From the NCBI GenBank assembly GCA_037367355.1, contig CM074699.1, positions 2,728,001-2,792,000 on the forward strand: a DNA stretch of 64,000 nt, read 5' to 3'. Made by a program: the position numbers and the translations under genes. Origin of the DNA: Neoscytalidium dimidiatum (lineage: Eukaryota > Ascomycota > Dothideomycetes > Botryosphaeriales > Botryosphaeriaceae). The notes under the pieces are model-generated. The model searched no databases and was not told the origin of the DNA. It worked only from the letters and a program-made list of their open reading frames with translations. Positions 1-12,343 of this stretch are shown piece after piece. How positions within the stretch are numbered: position 1 is the stretch's first letter; each line of letters begins with the position of its first letter.

Positions 1-73
1 TTTCATTCTCAACATCGTAATTTTTACCATTGACCTTCTACTCTTGAGAGACTGCTATCTACTTCCGCGCAAC

Positions 74-2214
74 ATGCGGACCTCTCTTTTCCTACTTTCA
101 TTATGCTCGCAATCTATTGCTGCGCCGCAACTTCTCGGCCCGCTGGTTGACGCTCTCGGCAACCTTGGCAGCGGCAAAGGATTCGTAGACACCGCCCTCG
201 GGGCTATTGGTGGAGCGATTGGCATAACTGCTACATACGACTTTGTCGTCGTGGGCGGTGGCACAGCAGGGAACACCATTGGTGTTCGTTTGGCCGAAGC
301 TGGCTACTCGGTAGCCATCATCGAAGCCGGCGGCTACTACCAGATCGGGAAGCCTGCCTTGACGACGTCCCCAGCTGGCGATGTCTTCAACATTGGCATG
401 GACGAATCAGACGCCTCTCCTCTCGTTGACTGGATGTTTCAAACACAACCCCAGGATGGGGCCAACGGACGAAAGTTTCACTATGCACGCGGGAAATGTC
501 TTGGTGGAAGGTAATTACTTCTCCGACCGCCGCAATGGTTAGTGCTGATTGACCTATAGCTCAGCTTTAAACTTCATGATCTACCAGAGGTAAACTTCCC
601 CCTAGATTCTCAGCAGCCACACTACTCTTGCGTCGTACTAATATAATCACAGAGGAACTGCTCAGTGCTATGACCAATGGGCTCAACTCCTCGGCGATAA
701 CAGCTGGAATTGGGCAAACACCCAGAAGCACTTCAAAAACAGCATCACTTTCACGACGCCCAACAATGCCAAACGAGGAGTCAATGTTACGACCAAGTAT
801 AACCCCAGTGCTTTCAATGCTGGCACGGGAGGCCCAGTCCAGGTGGGCTACACGAACTTCGTCAGCGCAGCGGCGACCTGGCTGGAGAAGGGCATGGCCG
901 CGGTGGGCATCAAGTCCATCAACGATTTCAACAGCGGCAGTCTTCTGGGCGGCGCCTACCTCTCTACGACCATCAGAGCCTCCGACGCCACGCGAAGCGG
1001 CTCGGACCAGTTCATCGCACGGGCGCGCTCGAACCCCAAGCTGAAAGTCTACATCAACACGCTCGCGAAGAAAATCCTCTTCGACGCCAACAAGAAAGCG
1101 ACTGGCGTCGCCGTCGACACGACCGGCATCAAATACAACATCAACGCGCGCAAGGAAGTCATCGTCTCCGCCGGCGCCTTCCAGTCCCCGCAACTGCTCA
1201 TGGTGTCCGGCGTGGGCCCGGCCGCGCAGCTGCAGCAGTTCGGCATCAAAGTGCTCTCGGACCTCGCGGGCGTCGGGCAGAACATGTGGGACCACATCAT
1301 GTTCGGGCCGACGTATCGGGTCAACGTGGTCACGCTGAACAGAGTGATCAAGGACCCGGCGTACGCGGCCAAGCGCCTGGCCGACTACGTGGCGACGCAG
1401 ACGGGCGAGCTGGCGTCCAACGTCGTCGAGTACCTCGGGTGGGAAAAGCTGTCGAAGGTATCCGGCTACGGCGACGGCTTCTCCGCCGAGACGAAGGCCG
1501 CCCTGTCGGCATTCCCGGACGACTGGCCGGAGGCAGAGGTGCCGTCTCTCCCCCCCCTCCTCATCCCTTCCCTCCCCTCCCGTGCACACGAGCTGATTCC
1601 AGTGACGCAGTGGCTCACCATCAACGCCTACATCGAGAAATTCCTCACCCCCGTCGCCGACGTCTCGCGCCAGACCGCGCAGCACGCCACCATCCTGGGC
1701 GCCATCGTCGCGCCCACCTCGCGCGGCAACGTCACGCTCGCCTCGGCCTCGACGTCCGACGCGCCGCTCATCAACCCGAACTGGCTGACGTCCTCGTCCG
1801 ACATCGAGCTGGCGGTCTCCATGTACAAGCGCATGCGCGAGATCTGGGGGTCCGCGGCCATGCAGCCCGTCGTCATCGGCGGGGAGGCGTACCCGGGGAC
1901 GGACGTCGTGCAGAGCGACGAAGAGATCCACGAGCAGATCAAGAAGAGCTTGACGACCGTGTGGCACGCGGCGTGCACGTGCAAGATGGGTGCGAAGGGG
2001 GACGGTGGCGCGGTGCTGGATGCGAGGGCGAGGGTGTACGGCGTGAGCGGGCTGAGGGTGGTGGATGCGAGTAGTTTCCCGACGCTGCCGCCAGGGCACC
2101 CGCAGAGCACGGTTTGTGAGTTTGGGGTTCCTCGCTACTGCTGGGAGGCGTTGCTAACAATTTCCAGATATGCTTGCGGAGAAGATTGCGTCGGATATTA
2201 TTAACGGGACGTAG
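74..2214 (+). CDS. Secreted GMC (glucose-methanol-choline) oxidoreductase, five exons
   Basis: This is a FAD-dependent alcohol/aldehyde oxidoreductase of the GMC family (CAZy AA3-like), probably secreted. I read exons 74-510, 560-589, 653-1538, 1611-2115 and 2168-2214, which give 634 residues, usual for fungal members. The ATG at 74 starts a hydrophobic signal peptide (MRTSLFLLSLCSQSIAAP). The Rossmann motif VVVGGGTAGNTIG lies near residues 58-70. The splice of exons 1-3 rebuilds the family signature GGSSALNFMIYQRG. The two active-site histidines are in WHAACTCKMG (about residue 567) and PPGHPQST (about 613). The fourth intron has a GCTAAC branch site. The intron at 1539-1610 is needed because the unspliced frame carries a proline-rich insert unlike the family; a splice at the AG at 1602 would break the frame. 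The substrate (aryl alcohol, choline, glucose) cannot be told from the sequence. Confidence 0.9.
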
Positions 2215-2673
2215 TGTCCAGAAGGACTGGAAGGGTGGGGCCGGAATGATGATTCGAGAGAAGCTCCATCATTCTTCGACATCACTGTTCGTCTTACACT
2301 GCGCGCTGTACGTATATTTCATTTCTCCATATATATTAAAAGTAAGGCAGCTTGTGTTTATGTTTCGAATGATTGATCCCTGCATCCGACCATACTAGTA
2401 TGTATATACATATTTGTTCCATCTGAGACAAGTGTTGTTTATGTCACCTTTATATACTGTGTCATGGTAAGAGTCTCGTCAGAGCCGCTAAATCTTCTGA
2501 GCCGAATAAAGGGATAACAAATCTCCTTATTGGAAGTACTATTTCTACACAAATTGCAATTGCTCATTATCTTCAAATCGTAACATTGCCGCTATTAGTT
2601 ATTAAGTCAAGTAAGCCACCAGCTAAGCAGAGGCTTCCTGTGCTCGGACAGTATCAAACTCCCTAAAGCCCAT
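2215..2673. other. Convergent intergenic region
   Basis: AT-rich 3' flanks of the GMC gene and of the facing secreted-protein gene. I see no ORF or RNA gene. Confidence 0.6.
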
Positions 2674-3357
2674 TCAAAAGATGCTCCCAAAATCCGCAAC
2701 GCAAGGCCTCTCCTCCAAACCGTCATAGGTCGGCCCTCCGGAAGTGCACTCGGGCACAAGCTCGATCTCGGTGCAATTCTGGAGGTCGTTCTTGTAGATA
2801 GGATCGGTGCCGTCCGCCGCCACATCGATCCAAGACAAGGTCGCCCACTCGCGGTAAAGCCCGGTGCAAGCGACGAACGTACCCTGGTCGAACGCCGGCT
2901 TCTTGAGGAACGGCACGCCCTCGCCGTCGAGCGCGATGTCTGTAGTCGTCTCGGGGGGCTGGCTGATGTAGCGCGTGGCGAGCATCGTCGCGCCGACGAG
3001 CCCGCCCTCGCCGACCACCCAGCCGAAGGGCGTCACCTCGCCGCCGTTGTTGGGCGCGTCGGTGCGGGTGTGGATGGTGCCGTCGGCGGCGCGCTGAGTG
3101 TAGAAGACGTCGCCGCCGCGGCTGGGGCTGAGCGTCGTGTTGTAGAGCACACCCCACATGTAGTCCGGCGGCAGCCGCGTTGTCACGCCCAGTCGCTGAA
3201 CCTCGACCGGCCAGCCGTCGACTGGGGGCGTGGCGTCGTTTTGCGGGCCGGTGACTCGGGCGCGGAGCCTGTAGTAGAGAGATTGCTCTGTCGCGTAGGT
3301 GGATGGGATGGCGGCCAGGAGACCGAGACTCAGAGCGGTGATTGTGGAGAAGGTCAT
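2674..3357 (-). CDS. Small secreted protein (DUF7907-like)
   Basis: A single-exon gene for 227 residues. The N-terminus MTFSTITALSLGLLAAIPSTYA is a clear signal peptide, so the protein is probably secreted. The mature part resembles the fungal secreted family I know as DUF7907 (extended, beta-rich, starting with YYRLRARVTG). There are four cysteines (in ACTG, NCTE, ECTS and PCVA), enough for two disulfides, and several N-glycosylation sequons (NTTL, NCTE). No catalytic motif is visible. It converges on the GMC gene. The family name is from memory and less sure than secretion. A role as an effector or cell-wall protein would be a guess. Confidence 0.75.
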   Translation of the reverse strand: MTFSTITALSLGLLAAIPSTYATEQSLYYRLRARVTGPQNDATPPVDGWPVEVQRLGVTTRLPPDYMWGVLYNTTLSPSRGGDVFYTQRAADGTIHTRTDAPNNGGEVTPFGWVVGEGGLVGATMLATRYISQPPETTTDIALDGEGVPFLKKPAFDQGTFVACTGLYREWATLSWIDVAADGTDPIYKNDLQNCTEIELVPECTSGGPTYDGLEERPCVADFGSIF

Positions 3358-4767
3358 TTTGTTTGCTGAAATGTATTGTAAGGTGATTGATGCTGATGGT
3401 ATGATGGTCGTTCATTTTGAAGGTTGTCGGCCTCTTTTAATCACTATGGAAGTAGAAAGAATATTGCCGAGATGTAACATTGGTAGACACTATACGAGGC
3501 GAATTGTTCTGTAGCCTGATCATGACAGGAGTGGGACTCGTAGTCTGCAAGCAGCCGGAACATCAATATTGAGGCGCTGTGGCTGGGAATCCAAGCTGGA
3601 GCCAATGGGCATGATAAATTAGGTTTGAAGGACAGCCACGTCACGGATGATCTGCTCTGCAATCGACTGAAGAAGACAATCACTGCCTCACGTGAAGTAC
3701 AAGAGTGTGAGAAAGCTCGGCCAAAGGGTGATCCTGCGGGATGCGTGTTGCCGAATTTAGCCGCGCTAGCTACCAACACGAGAGGGCACTAACGTCAGCG
3801 CAAATCTCCTAATTAAGGTCAGCTTCCCGCTACACACTAGGAATGCTGTAGGGATATTCTATGGTTTTCGACATCTTTTCCGAGCTTCTGAAACTTCGAA
3901 CACAATGGCAGCACTTATCTAGGCCTTTCAGGCTGCATGTGGTATACTGGCCGTGCAATTCCAAGCTCCGAATCACTGACACAGCTAGCCCCAGACTTGC
4001 TCGACATACGTAATGTTGAGAGCGGTCAGTGACGCTACAGTCGTGCAGATATGCAGGGACAATGCGCTTTTGATGGCATGGATGACACAGATCGGCTCGG
4101 ACCGAGCTTTTTCTGCCTGCAAGGGCCCGTGGTTTCTCATTCGTTCCGTGCTCATGCTCCACCGGGCTTAATAGACCTGTCTATTTTTGCAACAAGAAAT
4201 GGGTTAGAACGCATCTATGCTTAGAAGGAAATATAATCCGTTATGCTGCTGATGCTGGTATTCTACAATCGGGACGACCGAGCCGTACTGCTTAGCAAGG
4301 CCTGTGTTCCACAAACTTGTACTTTTGCCCTTCGCCTTCTTTTACAGGGTGTGAACGAAGGGAGAAATACCTTGATCTTTCGATCCAGGTCCATATCTGC
4401 TGAAGGTATTCGATCATCGATTAGCCGTGGGACGCGTGGGTCCTCTGTGAGTTGCAGCCGAGGAATTTGGTTTCGGAAGGGTTGGATTTGAATAGCTGGA
4501 GGCTTTCAATGTTCAGAGACAAGATGTGCTGAAACACTTCAGATAAGGAACATTCACGTAGGCTCGCACCAATTTCCAAACTTGTCGCCTTCGAGAAACC
4601 GTCTCCGACAAATATGCAAATTGACAGGTGTCTGGGCTAACACATTGTAGATAGGTGCACATCCAATTTCTTCGTCTATGAAACTCGGCTTTTGCTCTCC
4701 AAGCCTAGCTCCAGCAAAAGGCCTACAATTTCCATCACAAGCACAACGCCAACAGTCGGGAATGCAA
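3358..4767. other. Intergenic, no supported gene
   Basis: About 1.4 kb between the secreted-protein gene and the AAA gene. Two minus-strand ORFs (3444-3779, 3830-4162; about 110 codons each) have no recognisable domain or splice logic. The 3' end probably holds the AAA gene's 3' UTR. Confidence 0.5.
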
Positions 4768-5131
4768 TCACGCAAACTCATCTTCCTCAGAGTTACTCGG
4801 ACCACCCCGCGGTGGGAGATGCGCCTGGTGATGAGCGGCCTGCGGATGTAAATGCTGAGATACCTGCGGTCCCGCCTGCTTCTGCTGCGCTCCCCGTGAA
4901 TCCCCTGGTGGCGGTGGCGTAGTGGCATAGCCACCGTGATAATGATGGTTCTGCGGAGCCTGTGCATGCGCACCGGGGTTCCAATACTCATAATGATTTG
5001 GAGCCGCAGGTGTAGGTGTGGGCGAAGGAGGTGGTGGCGGAGCGCCGCCCGGGCCATATGCGGATGGCCCGGGCGGCGGTGGGCCATAGGGATTGCCATA
5101 ATACCAATTGTTGTAGGCCTGCGGAGGTGGT

Positions 5132-5175
<44 letters not shown>

Positions 5176-8100
5176 TGCTGCTGCTTGACGCTGCTGCTGT
5201 TGGCCCCACCTGTCGGCGCGTTGGCCGCGGTCGTAGGCGCGCTTAGAATCGCTATTACCGTGGTGCGCCGTGTCGAGGTAGTCGTCAAACGTGTTGATTG
5301 TGTGCGCAACTGTGGTGAAGTGTGACTTGTCGAGCACGATCTTCTTGTCTGTGCTGCCGCTGGATGCAGTGCTGCTATTCGGGTGTTCCTTGAAGAAGTC
5401 ATTTTCGGCCAACGCGAGCGCTGTCTGGAACGCGTTGCGGATCTGCCGTCCGTTCCATTGCGTCCGACCTTCGCGCTCGAGGTCCGCCCAGAGTGTCTCC
5501 GGGAAATCGAGGATCTCTTTGAAGTTCGGGTCGACGTCATCGCGATAGCTTTGAATCCTCTTAAGGTTAACTTCCCAGATGGCTTTCATTTGAGCTTTCT
5601 TTAAAGGTGGGTAGTAGAGGGTCATGTGGATCCTGGATTTGAATGCCTCGTCCAAAGTGCCGACGCGGTTAGTGGTGAGGAATAGAAGACCATCGTAGTA
5701 CTCCAGTGTTCGGAGAAAGAGAGATACCAGGGCGTTGCGTTCGATATCAGTCTTCGTTCGTTCCGCAAGGAACACGTCCGCTTCGTCAAGAAGGAGAACG
5801 CAGTTCCATTTCTGGGCCTTCGAAAAAATGGCTTCCAGTCGCTTCTCTACCACCTCGACAGTAGTTCCAAGATCTCCGCAGGTGATTGGATACAGGGGAT
5901 ATCCAAGTTTGAGGGCGATGCACTCTGCGGTCGATGTTTTACCAACTCCCGGACAGCCATGCAGGAGGACGATCAAACCTTGGCCTTTGCCGGGTATGAG
6001 ATCACGTTGGCGTGCAAGTGCTCTCCTTTCTTTGTCTCGAAAATGAGACAGTGCTTGGGCTTCAACCATATCTTTATGTCCCTTGGGAAGCTTCAGCTCC
6101 GCCCAACCCTTTTCCTGCTTCTTGAAGGGTTCCAGGCCATCCATGCTAAGAAGTGCGAATTGGCGGCGCTTGAGGACAAAAGCGCATACTTGGTTCGGAA
6201 GCAGCAAGAGATCCGTCTGCGAAAGGCTACTCCCATCCAGATTGAGCTGATCTTCGTTGTCTTTGTACGCCTTGTAAGCTGAGAAGAAAATGTCCTTGGA
6301 CAAGTACTCTTCAGTGCGCTCCTCGTCAATGGGTAGGTCGCCAAAGTAACCCTCACTGTGACTGTCTAGCATTTCTTTCCTTTCCTCATCTTTCCAACAG
6401 GTCACGTTCGCCATAGAGCTCGGATCCAGCTCTCTCTCTTCTGGTTCGAAACATCTGGGTACAGAGTGGCCTTGGACCCAGTCGGGGTTATCTTGTCGAG
6501 CTTCCTCGAAGTCAACCACAACTTGGCCACTAATCTGGCTGACGGTGTCTCCCGCAGGTATGCAAAATGATCCTGAATGATCTATGTTGAGTGTCGGTCC
6601 ATTGTAGTTGCGAGGTGATGCGGTCGTGAGCTCCGTAAATTTCCTCCCCGATTCTTCGAGATCTTTCAAAATCGCCTGCCTGTTGGAAGAGAATCTCAGA
6701 GGAAACACTTCAAGGCTTGATATGTCTCTCTCTCCATCGAACGGGTCGATAGAAAAGGCTTTTGCAACCGGACCGAACGTTTGTCCATCGAAGATGATTC
6801 TGTACGCAAGTACAGAGAATGGCACAATCCTTTTGGCAGGAGCCCTGGTGGCCTGGATCCAAATTCCGTCTCTTGAGGATGACAGCAAAGGTCGGCCACC
6901 AGTCACATTGAAGACCCTCCATACTGGATGTTTCTCAGAACTCCTTGTTGCACGATGGAAACTAGTGACAGCCTTCCGGTTTGGCGCCTCGTTGACTATT
7001 ATATCGTCTCCGGGCTTGAATAGATACCAAAGATCCTGAAAGCGGACTTTTTTCACCTGATTTCCTCCAAACAGTTCAGCAGCAGGATGGACATGCTTAT
7101 CGATGAACTCGAGTAAGCAGCCCATGTCCCGCCATGCTTCAAGACTGTACTTGGAGTTTGTCTCCACCTCCTCCTTCTTGTCGCCGTCTTTTAGTTCCGA
7201 CTCCGGGGAGTTGGTGGTCTGGCTAAGTGTTTCTGACGCAGAAGGGTTGTTTTCTACAGTAATTGCTTCAGCAGTCGAGCTACTCGGTGGTGAAGCTTCA
7301 TTCGTGGCATCCTTTCCGACGGGATCGGTTTTTGAATTCGAATCACCATCGATTTGTACCTTGTGAGCCCACTTCTCCTCAAGCTCCTTGTAGTATTCAC
7401 GAATGGTGCTTTCGTGATGCAAGAGAATTTTGTACGGCCTCAGCATGACTGTCGAGTAGGGATCATCGTCAGGCTTTTTGATCAGGTCAAGTAAGAAGCG
7501 TAATAAAGGCCTCGAGTTGATCCGAATTCGCTCCGGTACCACAGGCAGCCCTCCATCATCCCGAACGCTTAGTCCCTCTTTCGATGACTGCTCGGGAGCT
7601 TTACTACTCAATGCAAGGAAGAATTGGGCCCATTCTTCCGGGTCTTTCTGCCAAAACTGGCGCGCATTGCCAATTAGAACTTCGATCGCAGCCGGCTGAC
7701 GGCGGATGTTCTTCTCGAGCGCCCACTCGTTGAATGAGGAGCAATCGCACCAATTGACGTTCATGAAATCATCCCAGTCGACAAATTTTAGTTTCGGTTC
7801 TGCGATAGGCTCTGGTAATTTGGCCGGTGTGCTATCGGCGCCGCTCGTCTCTGAGCCCGCCGGGAGGTCTTTCTTTGCTTCTTCCAGAAATTCTTCCAGC
7901 GCTTCTTTCCTCGCGTTCATCGCTTCGATCTGCTTCGCAATGAAGTTGATCTCTTCTTCCGTCGCTTTGGAGGCTAGGCGGGTGGCGTAGTGCTTGTAGC
8001 GATCCCGTTCCTCTTGGGCCGGTGACGGCTTGTCTTCGACCTTTTCTTCCTGAATTTCTCCATTGACACGGCCGTCTAAAGAGGAGTCTTTTGTGGCTTC

Positions 8101-8280
8101 ATGAGCTTTCTCAGGTGCTGGAATATCGGCATCGGGGACACGAGCATCATTTTCATGTGCTGTGGCAGCCTCAGGTGGAATGTTGTTCTGTGTCTCAGTT
8201 GAAACCGATTCACCATTCGGGGCAATACCATTCCAAACCTCAGTACTCCTTGGAACCAGAGGATCATGTACCGTCGCCAT
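4768..8280 (-). CDS. AAA-family ATPase with DUF7025-like N-terminal region
   Basis: A single uninterrupted frame of 1170 residues. I chose the ATG at 8280 (MATVHDPLVP) because the upstream in-frame extension has no conserved look. Residues about 90-135 are charged and predicted coiled coil. The middle part (about 200-500), with PYKILLHHESTIREYYKELE, matches the fungal DUF7025 domain that precedes AAA modules. The AAA core has Walker A GCPGVGKTS (about 778), Walker B VLLLDEADVFL (about 830) and a sensor TTNRVG (about 867). The C-terminus is low complexity: glutamines, 16 alanines, then long proline/glycine/tyrosine stretches, ending in SEEDEFA. The family is common in filamentous fungi, often in several copies, with no firm substrate. 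It is divergently placed, 735 bp from the DUF7708-like gene. Confidence 0.88.
5138..5187. repeat. GCC/GCT trinucleotide repeat coding poly-alanine
   Basis: About 16 GCC/GCT-type triplets in a row inside the AAA ATPase gene. On the minus strand they encode an unbroken alanine run between a glutamine-rich stretch and a proline run. It is probably length-variable between strains. Confidence 0.9.
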
Positions 8281-9015
8281 TTGAATTATTCGACCTAGAC
8301 AGAGCAGTATGTAGTGAGTTTGTAGATCTGGCTGTAAGAATGCGTCGGCCTTGCGGGAAAGGTATAAAAGAGCGGGATTGCTTAGGCTGGGGAGGAAACC
8401 GTCAGACCCAGCTGACGCTGGGTCTACAGCCGCATGGCGCAAAGCTCGCTTTTCGATAAGGCATGTCGGGCCAATGATGCACAAACCACGCGTCCTCTTG
8501 GCCCCCATCTCTCAAGCCACCAACCGGTGTCAAAGTTAGCGGCGCCAGTTTTCTATGCAGGCTACCAATAGGATAAGTGTAGTGTGAGCCAGAGCCGTTG
8601 CTTATTGCATGTTAGGCCCCACAGCCCGTACATTTCCCGCTTCAGCCTCGTCGTCTTTACCTGTTTCCAATCCTGAACCATCTTCATTCGGCTCTCGGCA
8701 TGAATACTGCAGACTTGATCGTGAGTCGATTGCAACGAACATCGGCTATTGTGGTGCCGGGTCCGCATTGGACAAAGTCCTCTCGGGGAAGTGATTCTCA
8801 TCCGAGGCTCAGAAGGCTCGCGAGTGATGACAAAGTGGCGCTTACTTGCAGGATGGCTGGATGGCCGACGTGGGGGCCACGAAAAGCAACCTGAATAAGT
8901 GGGTCGGAAAGATGCCCCCGCCTTCCGATAACGACGCACACCACAGCACCATCGCTTAAGTTCCATCAGCAACGCGTACAACTTGGCTCTCTTTCAGTAT
9001 ATCTTTCACTTGGGA
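8281..9015. other. Divergent intergenic region (shared promoter area)
   Basis: 735 bp between two divergent starts. It should hold both 5' UTRs and promoters. A TATAAAAG lies at about 8363 on the plus strand but is far from the plus-strand start. No gene is supported here. Confidence 0.5.
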
Positions 9016-11272
9016 ATGGCTTACCAGTGTATTCCTGCTAGGCTCGGCGAGCTCGAAAGCGAGCGCTACGTGGACAAAATGTTTGCCGGTGTGAGCCCGT
9101 CGTTGGAAGACCAGAGGGCCGTGAAGACCGTACATCTGGAAGCAGAGTAAGCGTTACGACACTCTGTAAAGTGACAAGCTACTGAGGAAAGGTTGACAGA
9201 TACCAAACAGATGAATTCAAAATTGCTCTGGAGCAATTTTCTGGGTCTTCCTTCGCCATCAAGTCTCTTCCAAAAGGGTTTGATATCGAGGCAGCCCACA
9301 GCTGGAGCGACGTCATTGAAATGGGTCGTGAGGCACAAGAACGGTACGAACGCGGTGCGAAGGGCCCTGCTGGTGCTGGTAGGCGGCTTTTCCGCTTCAT
9401 AGGAGCCCACGCATCCGCCATAGAGCCATGGATCGATATGCTCCCAAGTGACAGCTACGGATCCGTCATATGTGGGGCTTTGAAAGTTGGCTTGGGAGTA
9501 GGTTCGTTTTATCTACGTCTTAATGACTGTGCTGACTGGTAGCAGTTGCTAGCGTTCAGGCAAGATCTATGCGAAAGAATATCAAACACCATTGATGGGT
9601 TAAACGATATGTTGCTGAAGATTGGGAAGATGGCAAAACTGTATTCAAAGGATATGAAGATGAGAGAGATCGCAACTAGAACATACGTCTGCCTTCTCGC
9701 GATGATCCAAGCAATAATCTTAAAGCTTGACGATAAAGCTTGTGAGTTATCCGTAAGTCAGTGAACAAGACTCAAAGTGCTGATGATTGCCAGTCACAAA
9801 ATTTTGGGAAGCGGTCTCGCGCAAAGAGAGGCGTAAGAAAACTACAAGCGGAGTGACACTCGAGGATAAAGAGAAGAACTTTTACGCTGCTCTCCAGGAG
9901 ATGCACGAGCATGCTGAATATCTACACCAGGAACTGGCGATACAGACGAAGCAACACCTCAAGAAGTTCGACTATGAGATAAACCGCCATCTCCTTGAGC
10001 AAGATAGAAACATGTCCACCGGCTTTAAGGGTCTTCATCAAGAAGTGCAGACAGTTGGAAAGACTGTAGTCGATGAAGTGTCTTTGAATCAAGTAAATAT
10101 CTCAGACGCTCTTTACGCGAAGATCGCAGCCTCAATCCAAGACGAAATCAGCCGTCTGCTCATGTACCAATACCAGCAGAGAGAATGTAACGAATTTCTG
10201 AAGAAGCTACCGTCTAATACCTCCCATTAACACCATTACAGATGACTACTCCCTTGAACGCCGCCGTCTCGAAGCCAGCACGCCACAACCAGCCGCACGC
10301 CCCAGCTTCCTCAAAGAGCGCCTCCTCACCTCCCTCCTTGCCTCCGACGTTCACGCATCTTCTGAGCTCGCTGCCGCCAGCAAAGCGCCACTCCTCCTCG
10401 ACAAGCCCTTCCAAGCACACATGCACCAGCTTCTCCAGTCCCCCCGCCTACGCGCCTTCCTCTCCTCCCACACCAGCTCCCTCCTGCCTCTCACCTGCGC
10501 CACGGAGCCGTACGCCGACGGGCTCTTCACCCCGCTCAGCATCGTCGCCAAAGCCCTCATCGACGCCACGACCACCACGCCGCCGCCCGCCGCGCAATCC
10601 TCCACCACGCCCATCATCCACGCCCTACACTTCTTCGCCGGCTTCCACACAACGTCCGACGATCCTCTCGCCGGTCCCGTTGGCCTCCTCCGCTCCCTCC
10701 TCGTCCAGCTGCTCCGACTGCCCGGCCTCGCCGATATAGACGACAACCACCACGACGCCGCCGCCGCCGACAACGCCCGCGCCACGCCCTCCCTGAAAGA
10801 CCTCGTCGACGACGTGCGCCGCGCCTCCGCCAGCCCCTTCCCCGGCGCACCCTACGACCAGGCCCGCTACCGTGCGGCCCTGTGTAACCTCCTCACCGGG
10901 CTCCTGCGGCGGCTGCCTGATGGAACGGTGCTGTTCGTCGTCATTGATGGGGTAGCGCTGTTGGCGCGGGATGTGGAGATGGAGGGAGAGATGTGCGCGG
11001 TGATTGGGGCGCTGAGGGAATGTGTGGGGGACATGGGATGGCATGCGGTATTGAAGATTGTTTTGACGTTTTGTGGGGCCGGTGGGCTAGTAGGGGCAAC
11101 TGGGGAGGACGCATTGAGACTGGAAGGGGAAGAGGAAGGATGGGAGGGAGAGGGCGGCGATGAGGAGGATGTGGAAGACACTCTCGTGGAGATGGTGGGG
11201 GCTGGCGAAGCAGGGGATGTGGCGTTTGAGGAGGCGGTTGGCCGGTATGTGGTTACGGATGAGTTTGAGTGA
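9016..11272 (+). CDS. DUF7708-like protein with degenerate NACHT/nephrocystin-3-like region
   Basis: I read exons 9016-9146, 9200-9497, 9546-9741, 9794-10186 and 10242-11272 (682 residues). The acceptor of exon 3 could also be at 9542. The N-terminal part (about 50-140), with EMGREAQERYERGAKGPAG and IEPWIDMLPSDSYGSVICG, looks like the helical domain at the N-terminus of fungal NACHT/STAND proteins (DUF7708 in my recollection). A coiled-coil part follows. Exon 5 has HALHFFAGFHTTSDDPLAG and LPDGTVLFVVIDGV, which resemble the region after the P-loop and a Walker-B-like strand of nephrocystin-3-like modules, but I see no Walker A. The tail is acidic (EEEGWEGEGGDEEDVED). Exon 5 is clearly more GC-rich than exons 1-4. 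Function unknown; regulatory or incompatibility-related roles are inference. Confidence 0.7.
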
Positions 11273-12343
11273 TGGGGGGGGCCTGAGGTCGGACGGCGCG
11301 TCAACAAATTGCAGGCTTTTGGTGTTGCATATATTGGGACTGCGTGGCTTGGCCAGTTGTTGTAGTGGGGAATATTGATTCGAAATTTGAGCAGTCGTCG
11401 AAATTATCTGACCTCCTTTGTAGAGAAAATGGAAAGGTCGGGCAGGAACGTGATGCGGCTTTGTTGGCAGAACTCAATTCATCAAGCTTAATACCTAACA
11501 TAAATGAAAACCATCGATCGGCTTCCATTTCCTCACCTTCTCATATGCTTTTTATCCGTTCGCGCTTGATAGCCACCATAACTATCGACTGAAACCTAAG
11601 TAAATACTCAAACTATTAGACGTCTTGGTTGCTCTCGTGATTATTCTACTTTGTTTCAGTCCACATAACAAATTATACGGCGTGATTTCACCTTTGCCGG
11701 ATCAATAGTCATCATAATACGGTCAAAATTGAATCAAAGCTTACCCTCGGCAAAGTGAAAGCAGAACAAAGTAAAAAGAAAAACTAGCAGACGGACATAC
11801 TAGAGGCGAGTAAGACAATGGGCTGATTTCTAGCAAATCTAGATTTCGAGCTTTCCGGCGGTCCGCTGTAGGCGAATAGGCATCCAGCACTACCGAATAC
11901 GAAAAATTCAGCACCGGATACGTATAATGATTCAACAAGGGTTGAGATGGCCATAGAAAATTGGCTGATCACAGTACATATCAACATCACTGATGAATGA
12001 AGAGCATTACACGTAGAAATTATCACAGTGACTTTGAAAAAAGGTACAGGAAATGTTCAAACAGCATGTTAGTGACAAGTGGGATTGCCCCTTAGAAGAT
12101 TTGTCGACGGACACTAAGACAGAAATAGTAACAATCCCCATAACTGAATCAGCCAGACTGACCCAGTCCCACCACACTCACGCAAAAAATGCGGGGTAGT
12201 GTATTGCGTGGTGCACTCGGCTGCAATTCTCCCGACGCAGGTACGTGCAGCGTGAGGAACTATAAAATTATTTGCCTGCAATCTCAGATCCATGCCAGAC
12301 ACTGAGGTCAGTTGAAGCTCCTCAGGGACGCTCCCAAAGCACA
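11273..12343. other. Intergenic, AT-rich
   Basis: About 1.07 kb holding the 3' flank of the DUF7708-like gene and the promoter of the rhamnosidase gene. Only short ORFs occur, none with a recognisable product. Confidence 0.5.
12261..12266 (+). promoter_or_regulatory. Probable TATA box of the rhamnosidase gene
   Basis: TATAAA lies 83 bp upstream of the ATG at 12344, a usual distance for fungal genes. Confidence 0.5.

Noticed and set aside
1539..1602. Intron in the GMC gene ending at the AG at 1602
   Set aside because: 64 bp would break the frame (stop at once); the AG at 1610 gives a 72-bp intron that keeps the family alignment.
567..2099. 510-codon minus-strand frame opposite the GMC gene
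   Set aside because: Antisense shadow caused by high GC of the coding strand; Arg/Asp/Val-rich, no motifs, while the plus strand has clear GMC signatures.
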